This document shows positions 34,726-43,554 of a DNA stretch of 64,000 nt, piece by piece. The notes beneath the pieces are model-generated. The model was given only the letters and a program-made list of their open reading frames with translations. It was not told the origin of the DNA and did not search any database. The stretch is from CAVXZE01 sp964615365 (GTDB taxonomy: Bacteria > Myxococcota_A > UBA9160 > UBA6930), in contig CAZTOU010000007.1 of the NCBI GenBank assembly GCA_964615365.1, positions 82,679-146,678 of the forward strand, given 5' to 3'. The translations under genes and the position numbers were made by a program. Numbering within the stretch: the stretch's first letter is position 1; each line of letters starts with the position of its first letter.

Positions 34726-36141
34726 TCACGCGTCCAGGATCTCGCGAACCCTCTCGATGATCTCGCGCGGCCCGAAGGGCTTCTCGAGGAGCGCGGCTCC
34801 CGCCGGAAGGAAAGCCTCGCTCGACTCCGCGCGATTCGCGTAACCGGACATGAAGAGCACCCGAATCTTCGGGAACTCCTCTCGTAACTGATCGACGAAC
34901 GCGACGCCTCCCATCCGAGGCATCACCACGTCCGTCAGCACCAGGTCGACGTCATCTCGGTGGCGTCGCATCATGGCCAAGGCCTCTGTACCATCCGTGG
35001 CTTCGAAGACGCGGTAGCCGCCCTGCTCCAGTGCCTCGCGGGTGACGCGTCGCACCGGCTCCTCATCCTCCACCACCAGGATCGTCTCGGACCCGCGATG
35101 CTCCGCCTCGAGCCCCGCCGAGTCGGCCGTGGCAGCCTCCTCCGACTCGTCGACCCGGGGAAGAAGGATCTCCACCGTGGTCCCGTGGCCGGGGGAGCTC
35201 CGCACGCGGATCTCCCCACCGCACTGCTTCACGATCCCGTAGACGGTGGAGAGCCCCAGCCCCGTACCCTTCTCCGGCTCCTTGGTGGTGAAGAAGGGCT
35301 CGAAGATTCGCGCCTGGGTCTCGCCATCCATCCCGCATCCGTCGTCGCAGACGGAGAGACAGACAAAGCGAACCGGTTTCGAATCGGGGGCGGCCACCGC
35401 CTGTTCGGAGAGGGGATCCACCTCGTAGGTCTGGACCTCGAGATTCCCTCCCCGGGGCATGGCATCGCGGGCGTTCAGCACCAGGTTCAGCAGGATCTGC
35501 TCCATCTGCCCCGGATCCGCCATCACCCGTCCCAAGGTGGGATCCAGCGACAGCTCGAACGTCACGTCCTCGCCGATCAGACGCCCCAGCATGCCCTGGA
35601 ACTCGGGCACCAGAGCGTTCAGATCCAGGGCGCGCGGTTGGACGTACTGCCGGCGCCCGAAGGCGAGGAGCTGTCGTGTGAGAGCGGTGGCGCTCTCGGC
35701 GGCCAGGCACACCTCCTTGGCCGCCTCCTGAGGCTCCCCCTCGAGATCTGCCGCCAGGCTCTCCCCGTAGCCCTTGATCACGGTGAGGAGGTTGTTGAAG
35801 TCGTGCGCGACCCCGCCGGCGAGCTGTCCCACCGCCTCGAGCTTCTGGGACTGGCGAAGCTGATGCTCCAGCTCCCGGGCCTCGGTGATGTCCTGGACGG
35901 TGCCGAGCAACCGTTCCGGCTCGCCGCCTGCGCCCTGCGCGAGCCGCGGCTCCGCTCGGACGTGGCGGAGCGATCCGTCCGGACGGACCATGCGGCACTC
36001 GAGAGAGTCGAGGCGCTCATCCGCCAGCCACCCCTGTACCGCTGCTTCGACCCGCTCCCGATCCTCTAAATGAACCTGCTCCAGGAAGGCCTCGAATCGC
36101 GGTTCCAGGCCGCCTATCCCCCAGTCCATCAGGCGGTACAT
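34726..36141 (-). CDS. Hybrid histidine kinase, C-terminal piece of a gene split by UGA (PAS-HisKA-HATPase-REC)
   Basis: The open frame begins inside a PAS domain ('MYRLMDWG...AFLEQVHLEDRERV') and continues with a PAC motif ('RMVRPDGSLRHVRAEPRLAQ', 'LGTVQDITEAREL'). The H-box is 'LAGGVAHDFNNLLTVIKGYG', the N-box 'LLNLVLNARDAMPRGGNLEV', then 'DDGCGMDGETQARIFEPFFT' and 'GTGLGLSTVYGIVKQCGGEI'. It ends in a full receiver domain: 'TILVVEDEEPVRRVTREALE', phosphoacceptor Asp in 'VDLVLTDVVMPRMGG', and 'LLEKPFGPREII'. The N-terminal half of the PAS and the membrane sensor lie upstream in the same phase (36151-36879), separated only by a TGA at 36151-36153. An ATG at 36141 preceded by ggatgag might allow re-initiation, giving a soluble kinase. 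Confidence 0.8.
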   Translation of the reverse strand: MYRLMDWGIGGLEPRFEAFLEQVHLEDRERVEAAVQGWLADERLDSLECRMVRPDGSLRHVRAEPRLAQGAGGEPERLLGTVQDITEARELEHQLRQSQKLEAVGQLAGGVAHDFNNLLTVIKGYGESLAADLEGEPQEAAKEVCLAAESATALTRQLLAFGRRQYVQPRALDLNALVPEFQGMLGRLIGEDVTFELSLDPTLGRVMADPGQMEQILLNLVLNARDAMPRGGNLEVQTYEVDPLSEQAVAAPDSKPVRFVCLSVCDDGCGMDGETQARIFEPFFTTKEPEKGTGLGLSTVYGIVKQCGGEIRVRSSPGHGTTVEILLPRVDESEEAATADSAGLEAEHRGSETILVVEDEEPVRRVTREALEQGGYRVFEATDGTEALAMMRRHRDDVDLVLTDVVMPRMGGVAFVDQLREEFPKIRVLFMSGYANRAESSEAFLPAGAALLEKPFGPREIIERVREILDA

Positions 36142-36150
36142 CTCATCCGA

Positions 36151-36879
36151 TCACCAGAGAGTTCCCGTGCGGAAATCCCATTCGAAGCTCCCGATTCGCG
36201 CCACCCGCTGGGCCTCGAGCAGCCGCGCCTCGCTGGTCCGCAGCGCCTCCTCGGCGCGCTCTCGCTCCCAGACGAGCTTCTTCAGCGAGAAGACGAGATC
36301 CGACGAGGTCTCGACGCTGCGCTCCAGCCGGCGGAGCAGGAACGCCGTCGAGATGATCGTCACAGTCCCCAGGGCGACGAAGACCGCCGAGAAGGTGAAC
36401 CAGAGAGCGGGGGTGGCCACGTGCGCGATCGGCGGTTCCTCGAGCCAGCCGAGGGTGAACGCGGCACCCATGCCTCCAATCGTCGCTAGTCCCAAGAGCA
36501 GTGCGCTCACACCCCAACGGAGGTCGAAGAGAATGGTCGTCATGACGACCGCCGCGAAGAGAAAGACCGGGCCGACGTTGACGAGCCCGCCCAACGCGAA
36601 GCCACCGATGGCGCAGCCGTACAGCGCACCGAGGAGAATCACGGCCCGTGGCACGAAGCCCAGGCGGCGCGCAAAGACGGCCACGAGGCCGGCTGCATAG
36701 ATGAGGATGAAATAGGCGACATAACCCATCCGGCCGTCGTCCAGCCGGAGTTTCACCTCTCCGATCACGGCGAAGGCACCGAAGCACGCGAGTCCAACCA
36801 GGGTCCAGTTCAGGATCTGCGCGCGCCACTCCTGAAGGGGCTTCCACGGCAACGGGGTCTGGTCGGCAGGATCGTCCAC
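36151..36879 (-). CDS. Membrane sensor part of the same split kinase (ends at in-frame UGA)
   Basis: The 242 residues contain six hydrophobic helices (for example 'ILNWTLVGLACFGAFAVIGE', 'VAYFILIYAAGLVAVFARRL', 'FTFSAVFVALGTVTIISTAF'), then a charged coiled-coil linker 'SLKKLVWERERAEEALRTSE', and the first strand of a PAS domain, 'RVARIGSFEWDFRTGTLW'. The frame stops there with TGA, and the next codons (SDEMYRL) continue the PAS signature, in which a Trp normally precedes Ser-Asp-Glu. The simplest explanation is a TGG-to-TGA nonsense change. The start is a GTG at 36879 with ggag about 11 bases upstream. Without the kinase core this product cannot signal by phosphotransfer. Confidence 0.72.
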   Translation of the reverse strand: MDDPADQTPLPWKPLQEWRAQILNWTLVGLACFGAFAVIGEVKLRLDDGRMGYVAYFILIYAAGLVAVFARRLGFVPRAVILLGALYGCAIGGFALGGLVNVGPVFLFAAVVMTTILFDLRWGVSALLLGLATIGGMGAAFTLGWLEEPPIAHVATPALWFTFSAVFVALGTVTIISTAFLLRRLERSVETSSDLVFSLKKLVWERERAEEALRTSEARLLEAQRVARIGSFEWDFRTGTLW

Positions 36880-36972
36880 GGCGCTCAGTCTCCGAGATCT
36901 CGGTGCATGATACCTCCTCGTGCCGACCCCATGGAGCCCGAAAGCGCGTCGCCTCCAGGGCAGAGAAAGACT

Positions 36973-38130
36973 CTACGCTTCCCCGAAATACTCCCGATTC
37001 CAACGGCGGCCTTCCTCGAGCATCGCCAGATAGTTCTCGGTGGGGATGTAGTTGGCCACGGAGTTGCCAGTTCCCAGGCAGTAGCCGGTCCCCCCGGCCG
37101 CGCAGCTCACCAGGATCTCGCGGGTGCGCCGGCGGACTTCCGCTTCGCTGCCCCTTCCCAGCAGGTCCAGGTCCACGCCTCCGAGGATGGCGATGCGATC
37201 CCCCCAGCGACGGGAGACCTCCTCCACGGGCATGATCTTGTCCTCGAACGAGTGCTTGCCGTCGAAGCCGAGGTCGATGATCTCGTCCATCACGCGGCCC
37301 AGATTGCCGCAGGAATGAAGCAGCATCAGCCTGCCGGCGGCGTGGACGATCTCCGTCAGACGGCGATGGTGCGGGAAGACGTGCTCACGCAGGACGGTGG
37401 GCGAGACCAGGGTACCCGTGGCGAAGCCCAGATCATCGCCCAGGAAGACCATTCCCACGTTGTCGATGCTGACGGCGTGGGCGACCGACGAGGCGGTGAG
37501 ATCGCCGACTCTCTGGCAGATCGCCGCCACCAGATCGGGCTGATCGGCGAGGGCGTAGGAGAAGGACTCCAGCCCCATCAGCCAGGAGCTGTTCTCGAAG
37601 ATCCCCCCGAGGTTGACGCTGATCTTCATTCCCTCGGGAATGACGCCGTTCAGGTACTCGATGGCGCGATAGGAGATCCGCTCGGCGACCGGCCACGGGT
37701 AGGATTCGAAATCGGCCCAGCTCTGGATGGGTCCCCGGGTCTCGTCCTGCCAGAACCGCGCACCACCGGGCAGGTTCTCGACGCCGGCGGTATCCGCGGC
37801 CTCCAGATAGTTGGAGCGCGGGAAGCTGAGCCCGGTCCACGACCACACGTAGTCGTAGCCGTTCTCGTAGCAGAAGCGCAGGATCAGATTGAGAGCCGCC
37901 CTGCCTCGCCAGGAGGGGCGACCCTGCCCGGCTCCGCCATCCACCTCGCTCGCGATGATCGAATCCCATCCGATCCTCTCGCCGAGAACCGTCTGGATGG
38001 TGCCCGGATCCGCGAACAGCTCGACGAAGGGAACCGGACCCGGCGGCCCCTGCCGCAGCAGCACGCGGCGAAGATTGTCGAAATCCGGCCTTCGCTCGAC
38101 CCGGTACCTCGGTCCCTCGGACGCCGCCAC
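36973..38130 (-). CDS. Uroporphyrinogen-decarboxylase-family protein (methyltransferase-like)
   Basis: The 385-residue protein has the UroD TIM-barrel fold, in the branch with cobalamin-dependent methyltransferases (MtaA, CmuA) rather than true HemE. Visible elements are 'PVPFVELFADPGTIQTV', 'ISVNLGGIFENSSWLMGLES', 'DNVGMVFLGDDLGFATGTLV', the metal-site-like 'GRLMLLHSCGNLGRVMDEII' (His-x-Cys) and 'GFDGKHSFEDKIMPVEEVSR'. I start at the GTG at 38130 because gaaggaggg lies 7 bases upstream; the frame continues 11 codons further. Such proteins transfer methyl groups or demethylate aromatic and amine substrates with a corrinoid partner; no corrinoid protein is encoded nearby, so the substrate is open. 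Confidence 0.82.
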   Translation of the reverse strand: MAASEGPRYRVERRPDFDNLRRVLLRQGPPGPVPFVELFADPGTIQTVLGERIGWDSIIASEVDGGAGQGRPSWRGRAALNLILRFCYENGYDYVWSWTGLSFPRSNYLEAADTAGVENLPGGARFWQDETRGPIQSWADFESYPWPVAERISYRAIEYLNGVIPEGMKISVNLGGIFENSSWLMGLESFSYALADQPDLVAAICQRVGDLTASSVAHAVSIDNVGMVFLGDDLGFATGTLVSPTVLREHVFPHHRRLTEIVHAAGRLMLLHSCGNLGRVMDEIIDLGFDGKHSFEDKIMPVEEVSRRWGDRIAILGGVDLDLLGRGSEAEVRRRTREILVSCAAGGTGYCLGTGNSVANYIPTENYLAMLEEGRRWNREYFGEA

Positions 38131-38170
38131 TGTCGGACCCTCCTTCTCCGATGAGGTTCGCAACCCCGGC

Positions 38171-39412
38171 CTACTTCGAGGGCGCCTCCAGCACGTGCAC
38201 GCACACGGCGGCCGGCCCGGAGCCGAGGAGTCCTCCGCCGTTCTCTGCCAGGGCGATCCGTGGCTCCCCGACCTGTCTCTTCCCCGCCTCGCCGCGGAGC
38301 TGGGTGGTCAGCTCGAAGACCTGGGCGAGACCCGTGGCGCCGACCGGGTGACCGCGCGCGATCAGTCCGCCCCCGGTGTTGATGGGGAGCCTACCGCCGA
38401 TCGCGGTCGCCCCGCTCTCCGCGAACGACCCGCCTTCTCCAATCGGACAGAAGCCCAGCTCTTCGGTGACCTCCACCTCTCCGTAGGCCGTGGCGTCGTG
38501 CACCTCCGCCACCTCGACGTCCTCGGGCCCGATTCCCGCCGCCTCGTAGGCGGCCTTCGCCGCCCGCGGTCCGGTATCGTGGCCCCCCTCGCGCTTGCCC
38601 GACTTGAGAATCGAGGCGCGGATGGAGACCGCCCGACGGGGGGAATGCCGTCGCAGGAAGCGCTCGCTGCACAACACCACCGCTGCCGCGCCATCCCCCA
38701 CCGGCGCGCACATGGCCCGGGTCAAGGGATACGCGACCTCCCGGTCCGCCAGCACCTCGTCGACCGTCATCGGAAACGTGTACTGGGCGAGGGGATTCCG
38801 CACCGAGTTGTTGTGGGCCTTGGCGGCGATCACCGCGAGCTGCCGCTGCGTCAGGCCGTGCTCCTTCATGGCGCGCCGGGCACCAGACGCGTACATGTCC
38901 ATGGCCGGGGAGTACCCCTTCTTCTTCCCGGTCTCGGCACCGGCTTCGGCGGCCTGCTTCTTCGGCTCGTTCGTCTTGAACGACGCCGCCGTCTTCGCCC
39001 ACTCGTCGACGTCCGATCCCGTTGCGAAGCTCAGCATCATCTTGCCGCGATCCGTGTCGTAGATCTTCTCGGCTCCGATCGCGAGCGCGCAGTCGTAGAG
39101 CCCGGCCTTCACCGCCGTCCAGGCTCCGTGCAGCGCCGAGCTCCCGCCTCCGCACGCGTTCTCGAGATTGGTGATCGGAACCCCTTCGAGGCCGTTCGCC
39201 GAGAGGGCGACCTGGCCGCGGATGCCGTGCTGCATGGTGTACATGCCCCAGTAGCTGTTCGCGAACCAGGCCGCCTCGACCGCGTCCCTGCCGAGATCGC
39301 AGTCTTCGAGGACCCGCTCCAAGGCCTCTCCCGTCAGCGTCTTGATGCCCTTCTCCAGGTACTTGCCGAACTTGGTCATCCCGACCCCGAGGATGTAGAC
39401 GCCATCGCTCAT
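38171..39412 (-). CDS. Thiolase-family protein (SCP-x-like), second copy in window
   Basis: The 413-residue protein is similar in design to the thiolase at 8004-9236. It opens 'VYILGVGMTKFGKYLEKGIK', has Cys87 in 'TNLENACGGGSSALHGAWTA', the second motif 'EVAEVHDATAYGEVEVTEEL' and the catalytic loop 'NTGGGLIARGHPVGATG'. An insert near residue 150 ('SFKTNEPKKQAAEAGAETGK') is lysine-rich and absent from many relatives. The ATG at 39412 is preceded by ggagagagcg. It lies 40 bases upstream of the UroD-family gene on the same strand, so the two may act in one catabolic route. Acyl chain specificity is unknown. Confidence 0.87.
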   Translation of the reverse strand: MSDGVYILGVGMTKFGKYLEKGIKTLTGEALERVLEDCDLGRDAVEAAWFANSYWGMYTMQHGIRGQVALSANGLEGVPITNLENACGGGSSALHGAWTAVKAGLYDCALAIGAEKIYDTDRGKMMLSFATGSDVDEWAKTAASFKTNEPKKQAAEAGAETGKKKGYSPAMDMYASGARRAMKEHGLTQRQLAVIAAKAHNNSVRNPLAQYTFPMTVDEVLADREVAYPLTRAMCAPVGDGAAAVVLCSERFLRRHSPRRAVSIRASILKSGKREGGHDTGPRAAKAAYEAAGIGPEDVEVAEVHDATAYGEVEVTEELGFCPIGEGGSFAESGATAIGGRLPINTGGGLIARGHPVGATGLAQVFELTTQLRGEAGKRQVGEPRIALAENGGGLLGSGPAAVCVHVLEAPSK

Positions 39413-39659
39413 CGCTCTCTCCGCAGAGCCGCGCGAGTCCCGGGGCGCCGGCTGGCGCAGCGGGACGAGCTCTCTGTTCTGGAGTCGCCTTCGTGGCGAT
39501 TCCCTTCACCCGCGCCGCGAGACAGACTACGGCATCCCACCGCACTCGCAAAAGGGCCGAAACGTCCCGAATCATTGGTGCAGGAGGGGCCGAGCCCGTA
39601 TCATCGTGGATCTCGATCGTGGGCCCGTATCACTCATCAAGCTCGTAGCGAGGACGCCG

Positions 39660-40292
39660 ATGTCGCTGGAGATCCGCTGGATTGGTCACGCCAGCTTCCG
39701 CCTGGCCGCCGAGAATCTCGTGCTGTACGTCGATCCATGGAAGCTCTCGTCCGCGACGCCCGACGCGGACCTGGTCTTCGTGTCCCACGCCCACTTCGAT
39801 CACTACAGCGCCGAAGACGTGGCGGCGGTCTCGCGGGACGCCACGATCCTGGTCGGACCCGCCGACGTCGTCGAGTCGGTTCCGGGCGGAAGAGCGCTCA
39901 GGCCCGGCGAGCGTACCGAAGCCACCGGGGTGTGCATCGAGGGCATCCCCGCCTACAACGTCGACAAGGACTTCCATCCGAAGGCGAACGACTGGCTCGG
40001 CGCGGTGATCACGCTGGGGGGCACCTGCGTCTACTACGCCGGGGACACCGACCACATCCCGGAAATGGGGAAGCTATCGGGGGTCGACGTGGCGCTGCTT
40101 CCGGTGGGTGGGACCTACACGATGAACGCCGCCCAGGCCGCCGACGCCTGCGGTGTGATCCGGCCGAGGATGGCCGTGCCCTACCACTGGGGCGACATCG
40201 TCGGCACCGAAGACGACGCGCGCGCCTTCGCCGACGCGGCCTCCGGCTGCGACGTTCGCCTGCTTCGACCGGGAGAAGCCCTCTCGGTATAG
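39660..40292 (+). CDS. Metal-dependent hydrolase, metallo-beta-lactamase fold (UPF0173-like)
   Basis: The ATG at 39660, 6 bases after gagga, gives 210 residues, the length of the UlaG/UPF0173 branch. The metal-binding motif is 'VFVSHAHFDHYSAED' (HxHxDH), preceded by 'IRWIGHASFRL'. The third metal-binding region is 'CVYYAGDTDHIPEMGKLSGV', and the late His is in 'MAVPYHWGDIVGTEDDA'. Members hydrolyse lactones, phosphodiesters or similar bonds; the natural substrate cannot be inferred. There is no operon partner: 247 bases of apparently non-coding DNA lie upstream and a transporter follows after 72 bases. Confidence 0.85.
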   Translation: MSLEIRWIGHASFRLAAENLVLYVDPWKLSSATPDADLVFVSHAHFDHYSAEDVAAVSRDATILVGPADVVESVPGGRALRPGERTEATGVCIEGIPAYNVDKDFHPKANDWLGAVITLGGTCVYYAGDTDHIPEMGKLSGVDVALLPVGGTYTMNAAQAADACGVIRPRMAVPYHWGDIVGTEDDARAFADAASGCDVRLLRPGEALSV

Positions 40293-40364
40293 CGCAATCC
40301 GCTGCCCGCGGGCGCTTCCCGCGATGAGGGAAGGGCGAGGCGGAGGGGAGAGCCTCCCTACCCC

Positions 40365-41831
40365 ATGATGCAGACTGGTGAGAGCAAGCTCGGCAGGGGT
40401 CGGATGGCCCTCTACGCCATGTCGGGCTTCGGACTCGGCTGCATCGACTTCATCGTCGCCGTCTACCTGCTCAAGTACTACACCGATCACGTCGCGTTGA
40501 GCGCGACGCTGGCGGGTGTCGCGCTGATGCTCGGCAAGCTCTTCGACGGGGCGAGCGACCCCATCATGGGGTTCGTCTCCGACCGCACCCGGACCCGCTG
40601 GGGCCGCCGCCGCCCCTGGTTCCTGGTGGGGATGGCGCCCTTCGCTCTCAGCTTCATCGCGATGTTCTCCGCCGACGGCGAGTGGAGCCAGACGGAGCTC
40701 TTCTTCTGGCTGCTCTCCTGGAACGTGGTGTTCTGGTCCGCGCAGACGGTGATTCAGGTGCCCCACGCGGCCCTCGCTGGCGAGATGGTGGAGGCACACG
40801 ACGAGCGCAACGCGATCATGGGGTGGCGCGAGGCCATGTCGCAAGTCGGGCTTCTGGTGGGAGCGACCGCACCCCTCCTCGTGCTCGGCTCGATGCAGCA
40901 AGGCGCGGTCGACGCGGCGCTGGCGGAGGGAATCGGAGCGGAGGCTGCGCGCGCGGCCGGAATGCTGGCCAGGGGGAAGGCGCATTCGACGATGGCCTGG
41001 CAGTTCGCCGGCCTGGTCTTCGTGGGCGTCTTCCTCACCTTCATCGGTACCCGCGAGCCGGACCGACCGCGGACTCCACCCCGCGAATCCGTGTTCGGGG
41101 ACTTCTCCGACACCCTGAAGAGCGCGCCCTTCCGCCACTTCGCCCTCATCTTCTTCTTCGATCAGATCGCCAGCGGGCTCACCGCCACGCTGGTTCTCTA
41201 CACCATCCGCGACTGGTGGCAGTTCGAGGGCCCTCACGAGATGCTCCTGATCATGGCCTTTCTTCTCTCGGCGCTCGCGAGCATCCCCTTCTGGGTCCGA
41301 CTCGGGGGAAGACTGGAGAAGAGGACGATCTTCGCGATGGGCTCGTTCCTCTCCGCGGCGATGCTGCTCGGCGCCACACTCGTCCCGATCTTCGGTCTGG
41401 GTCTGGCCTACGCCGGGTTGATCGGAGCCGGGGTCGGAAGCGGGGGGCGCGCCGTGATGGCGATGTCGTCGATGCCCGACATCATCGACGACGACGAGCA
41501 GAGAACGCACACGCGCAAGGATGGCGCCTACTTCGGTATGTGGAGCGTCCTGCGCAAGACGACGCGGGCGCTTTCGATCGGGGGGGTGGGTGTCGGCCTG
41601 GCCTTCTGGGGCTACCAGGAGGGCGCGATGGTCCAGCCGGAATCCGCACGCGAGGGCATCATGTGGATGTTCTCGATCATTCCCGGGCTCGCCTCCGCAG
41701 CCTGCGGTCTGCTCTTTCTCAGGTTTCCGATCACGCGTGCCATGCACGCGGCGACGATCGAAGAGCTGCGGCGACGCCGGAGCGCCGCGCACCAGGAGCC
41801 CTGGCGCGACGATGGAAAGGAGGGGCGATGA
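40365..41831 (+). CDS. GPH-family (sodium:galactoside/melibiose-type) MFS transporter
   Basis: The 488-residue protein has twelve predicted helices and the glycoside-pentoside-hexuronide cation-symporter signatures: the helix 1-2 region 'MSGFGLGCIDFIVAVYLLKY', the loop 'KLFDGASDPIMGFVSDRTRT' followed by 'RWGRRRPWFLVG', and 'VPHAALAGEMVEAHDERNAI', the GPH equivalent of the Ala-Leu-x-x-Glu motif. An insert with 'AEGIGAEAARAAGMLARGKA' separates the halves, and 'MPDIIDDDEQRTHTRKDGAY' is conserved in the second half. It should import a glycoside or other organic solute with a cation. The yjbQ gene overlaps its stop codon (ATGA). Confidence 0.87.
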   Translation: MMQTGESKLGRGRMALYAMSGFGLGCIDFIVAVYLLKYYTDHVALSATLAGVALMLGKLFDGASDPIMGFVSDRTRTRWGRRRPWFLVGMAPFALSFIAMFSADGEWSQTELFFWLLSWNVVFWSAQTVIQVPHAALAGEMVEAHDERNAIMGWREAMSQVGLLVGATAPLLVLGSMQQGAVDAALAEGIGAEAARAAGMLARGKAHSTMAWQFAGLVFVGVFLTFIGTREPDRPRTPPRESVFGDFSDTLKSAPFRHFALIFFFDQIASGLTATLVLYTIRDWWQFEGPHEMLLIMAFLLSALASIPFWVRLGGRLEKRTIFAMGSFLSAAMLLGATLVPIFGLGLAYAGLIGAGVGSGGRAVMAMSSMPDIIDDDEQRTHTRKDGAYFGMWSVLRKTTRALSIGGVGVGLAFWGYQEGAMVQPESAREGIMWMFSIIPGLASAACGLLFLRFPITRAMHAATIEELRRRRSAAHQEPWRDDGKEGR

Positions 41832-42250
41832 AGAGCCACCGCAAGATTTTGACTCTCGAAATCCCGGAGCGCATGGACTTCGTGAACATCACCCAGGAGG
41901 TTCGGGCGGCCCTTCGCAAGAGCGGCATCCAGGAGGGCCTCTGCCTGGTCAACGCGATGCACATCACCGCCAGCGTCTTCATCAATGACGACGAGCCCGG
42001 GCTGCACGAGGACTACAAGCGCTGGCTCGAGTGGCTGGCGCCCTTCGACCCGAGCCCCGAGCGCTACCACCACAACCGGACCGGCGAGGACAACGGCGAC
42101 GCCCATCACAAGCGTCAGGTGATGGGGCGCGAGGTGGTGGTGGCGGTGACCGGCGGCGAGCTCGATTTCGGCCCCTGGGAGCAGATCTTCTACGGCGAGT
42201 TCGACGGCCGCCGCTCCAAGCGCATCATGATCAAGATCATCGGCGAGTAG
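41828..42250 (+). CDS. YjbQ family protein (UPF0047)
   Basis: The 140-residue protein matches the UPF0047/YjbQ family: 'MDFVNITQEVRAALRKSG', 'NAMHITASVFINDDEPGLHE', 'YHHNRTGEDNGDAHHKRQVM' with conserved histidines, and the C-terminal 'FGPWEQIFYGEFDGRRSKRI'. E. coli YjbQ shows weak thiamine-phosphate-synthase activity in vivo, and the true role is unclear. Its ATG overlaps the transporter's TGA by 4 bases, so the two are translationally coupled; ggaggggcg is the ribosome-binding site. A palindromic repeat follows 5 bases after its stop. Confidence 0.9.
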   Translation: MKSHRKILTLEIPERMDFVNITQEVRAALRKSGIQEGLCLVNAMHITASVFINDDEPGLHEDYKRWLEWLAPFDPSPERYHHNRTGEDNGDAHHKRQVMGREVVVAVTGGELDFGPWEQIFYGEFDGRRSKRIMIKIIGE

Positions 42251-42255
42251 CATGC

Positions 42256-42284
42256 GGGGACGTTGAACGTTCAACAACGTCCCC
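42256..42284. repeat. Dispersed palindromic repeat, copy 2
   Basis: This is the exact reverse complement of the core of copy 1 (7974-8001), with the same TTGAACGTTCAA centre and ggggacgttg/cgtcccc flanks; the asymmetric 'caa' insertion lies on the opposite side, showing reversed orientation. It lies between yjbQ and the convergent HIT gene and supplies the HIT gene's last codons and stop (42271-42273). Confidence 0.72.
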
Positions 42285-42714
42285 GTTCGAAGGAGGAGCG
42301 GAGCTTGTCCGCGATCTCGTCGAGTGCGGGTCGCGTGGGAGGGGACGCACCTCGACTGCCGAACCGGAACCCCGATCCGTCTCCCCGGTAGCGCGGAATC
42401 ACGTGCAGGTGGACGTGGAAGATCTCCTGCCCGGCCGCCTCGCCATCAGCCAGGAGCAGATTGACGCCCTCGCAGCCGAGGTCCGAGCGCCGCATCGCGG
42501 CGGCCACCCGCTGACCCACGCGGAAGACCTCCGCCCCAGCCTCCGGGTCGAGCTCGGCGAGGTACGCCGCGTGAGAGGTCGGGATTACCAGGACGTGGCC
42601 GGAATTCACGGGAAAGATGTCCATGAAGGCACACGAGCGATCGTCGCGGTACACGATGCTGGCCGGCTGACGCCCGGCCAGGATCTCACAGAAGACGCAG
42701 CCGCCCGTCGTCAA
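42271..42714 (-). CDS. HIT-family nucleotide hydrolase
   Basis: The 147-residue protein is a histidine-triad hydrolase acting on nucleoside phosphoramidates, dinucleoside polyphosphates or similar compounds. It opens 'TTGGCVFCEILAGRQPASIV', with the zinc-ligand pair Cys-x-x-Cys, has 'VNSGHVLVIPTSHAAYLAEL', and the catalytic triad 'FHVHLHVIPRY' (HxHxHxx). I chose the TTG at 42714 because it overlaps the stop of the upstream ferredoxin-reductase gene (TTGA). It is the last gene of the large redox operon. The final residues, 'FERGRC', are encoded by the palindromic repeat, so the natural end was probably altered by the repeat's insertion. Confidence 0.85.
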   Translation of the reverse strand: MTTGGCVFCEILAGRQPASIVYRDDRSCAFMDIFPVNSGHVLVIPTSHAAYLAELDPEAGAEVFRVGQRVAAAMRRSDLGCEGVNLLLADGEAAGQEIFHVHLHVIPRYRGDGSGFRFGSRGASPPTRPALDEIADKLRSSFERGRC

Positions 42715-43541
42715 TAGACGCGGCACTCCCACTCGGAGAGGGCGCGAACCTCTTCGCTCAGGTAGGAACGCTTGCGGAAGGTGAGCTCTTCCCAGTCGAC
42801 CTCGTGACCGTCGAAATCCGGCCCGTCCACGCAGGCGAAGCGGGTCTCCCCAGCGACGGTGCAGCGGCAGACGCCGCACATTCCGGTCCCATCGATCATC
42901 ACCGGATTGAGGCTGACGATGGTCTTGAGCTGGTGGGGGCGCGTGACCTCGGCCGTCTTCTTCATCATGAACATGCAGCCCATCGCCACCACGCGATCGA
43001 TCTGCTCACCCTCGGCGATCAACCGGTCGATGACGTCGGAGACCCGGCCGGCTTCGGGGCCCGAGTCGCCGAAGGTGGTCACGAACAGGCGATCGAGGAA
43101 CTCGCGGTACTTGTCGTCCCAGTAGACCAGCTCCTTGGCGCGAGCCTCCATGACCCCGATCACCCGGTTGCCAGCCTCCTTCATGGCTCTCGCCACCGGC
43201 AGCACCGCACCGATTCCGTAGCAACCCATCGCGACGACGACGGTCCCAAACTTCTCGATCTCCTGGGGCTTGCCGAGCGGTCCCACGCAGGCCTCGATCT
43301 CGTCGCCGGCCTCGAGCTTGGCGAGCCTGTGGGTCGAGGCACCGACAGTCATGAAGACGATGCTGATGATCCCCGTCTCGTGGTCCCAGTCGGCCACGGA
43401 GAGGGGAATCCGCTCGGCGACCTCGTCGATCTTCACGATCACGAAGTTGCCCGGGGTCACCCTGCGGACCACGTCCGGTGCTTCGAGACGAAGCAGGTGG
43501 ATGTTGGGGACGATGCGCGTTCGCTCGACGACCTTGTGCAC
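42711..43541 (-). CDS. NfnA-like ferredoxin/NAD(P) reductase subunit (SudB/DHOD-electron-transfer type)
   Basis: The 276-residue protein has an FNR-type FAD domain (residues 1-95: 'RVTPGNFVIVKIDEVAERIP', 'IISIVFMTVGASTHRLAKLE'), a pyridine-nucleotide domain ('FGTVVVAMGCYGIGAVLPVA', 'VVAMGCMFMMKKTAEVTR') and a C-terminal [2Fe-2S] module with clustered cysteines in 'GTGMCGVCRCTVAGETRFAC'. This is the layout of NfnA, sulfide dehydrogenase beta and PyrK. In NfnAB this subunit partners a GltD-like subunit, which is also in this operon. The GTG start at 43541 follows aggagg. It lies 13 bases after the NuoG-like gene. Confidence 0.86.
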   Translation of the reverse strand: MHKVVERTRIVPNIHLLRLEAPDVVRRVTPGNFVIVKIDEVAERIPLSVADWDHETGIISIVFMTVGASTHRLAKLEAGDEIEACVGPLGKPQEIEKFGTVVVAMGCYGIGAVLPVARAMKEAGNRVIGVMEARAKELVYWDDKYREFLDRLFVTTFGDSGPEAGRVSDVIDRLIAEGEQIDRVVAMGCMFMMKKTAEVTRPHQLKTIVSLNPVMIDGTGMCGVCRCTVAGETRFACVDGPDFDGHEVDWEELTFRKRSYLSEEVRALSEWECRVY

Positions 43542-43554
43542 GACCAGCTGCCTC

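Noticed and set aside
36142..36153. Selenocysteine at the UGA that splits the hybrid kinase
   Set aside because: No Cys or redox motif is expected at this PAS position. Relatives have Trp there, and I see no hairpin 10-15 bases downstream comparable to the one in the true selenoprotein.
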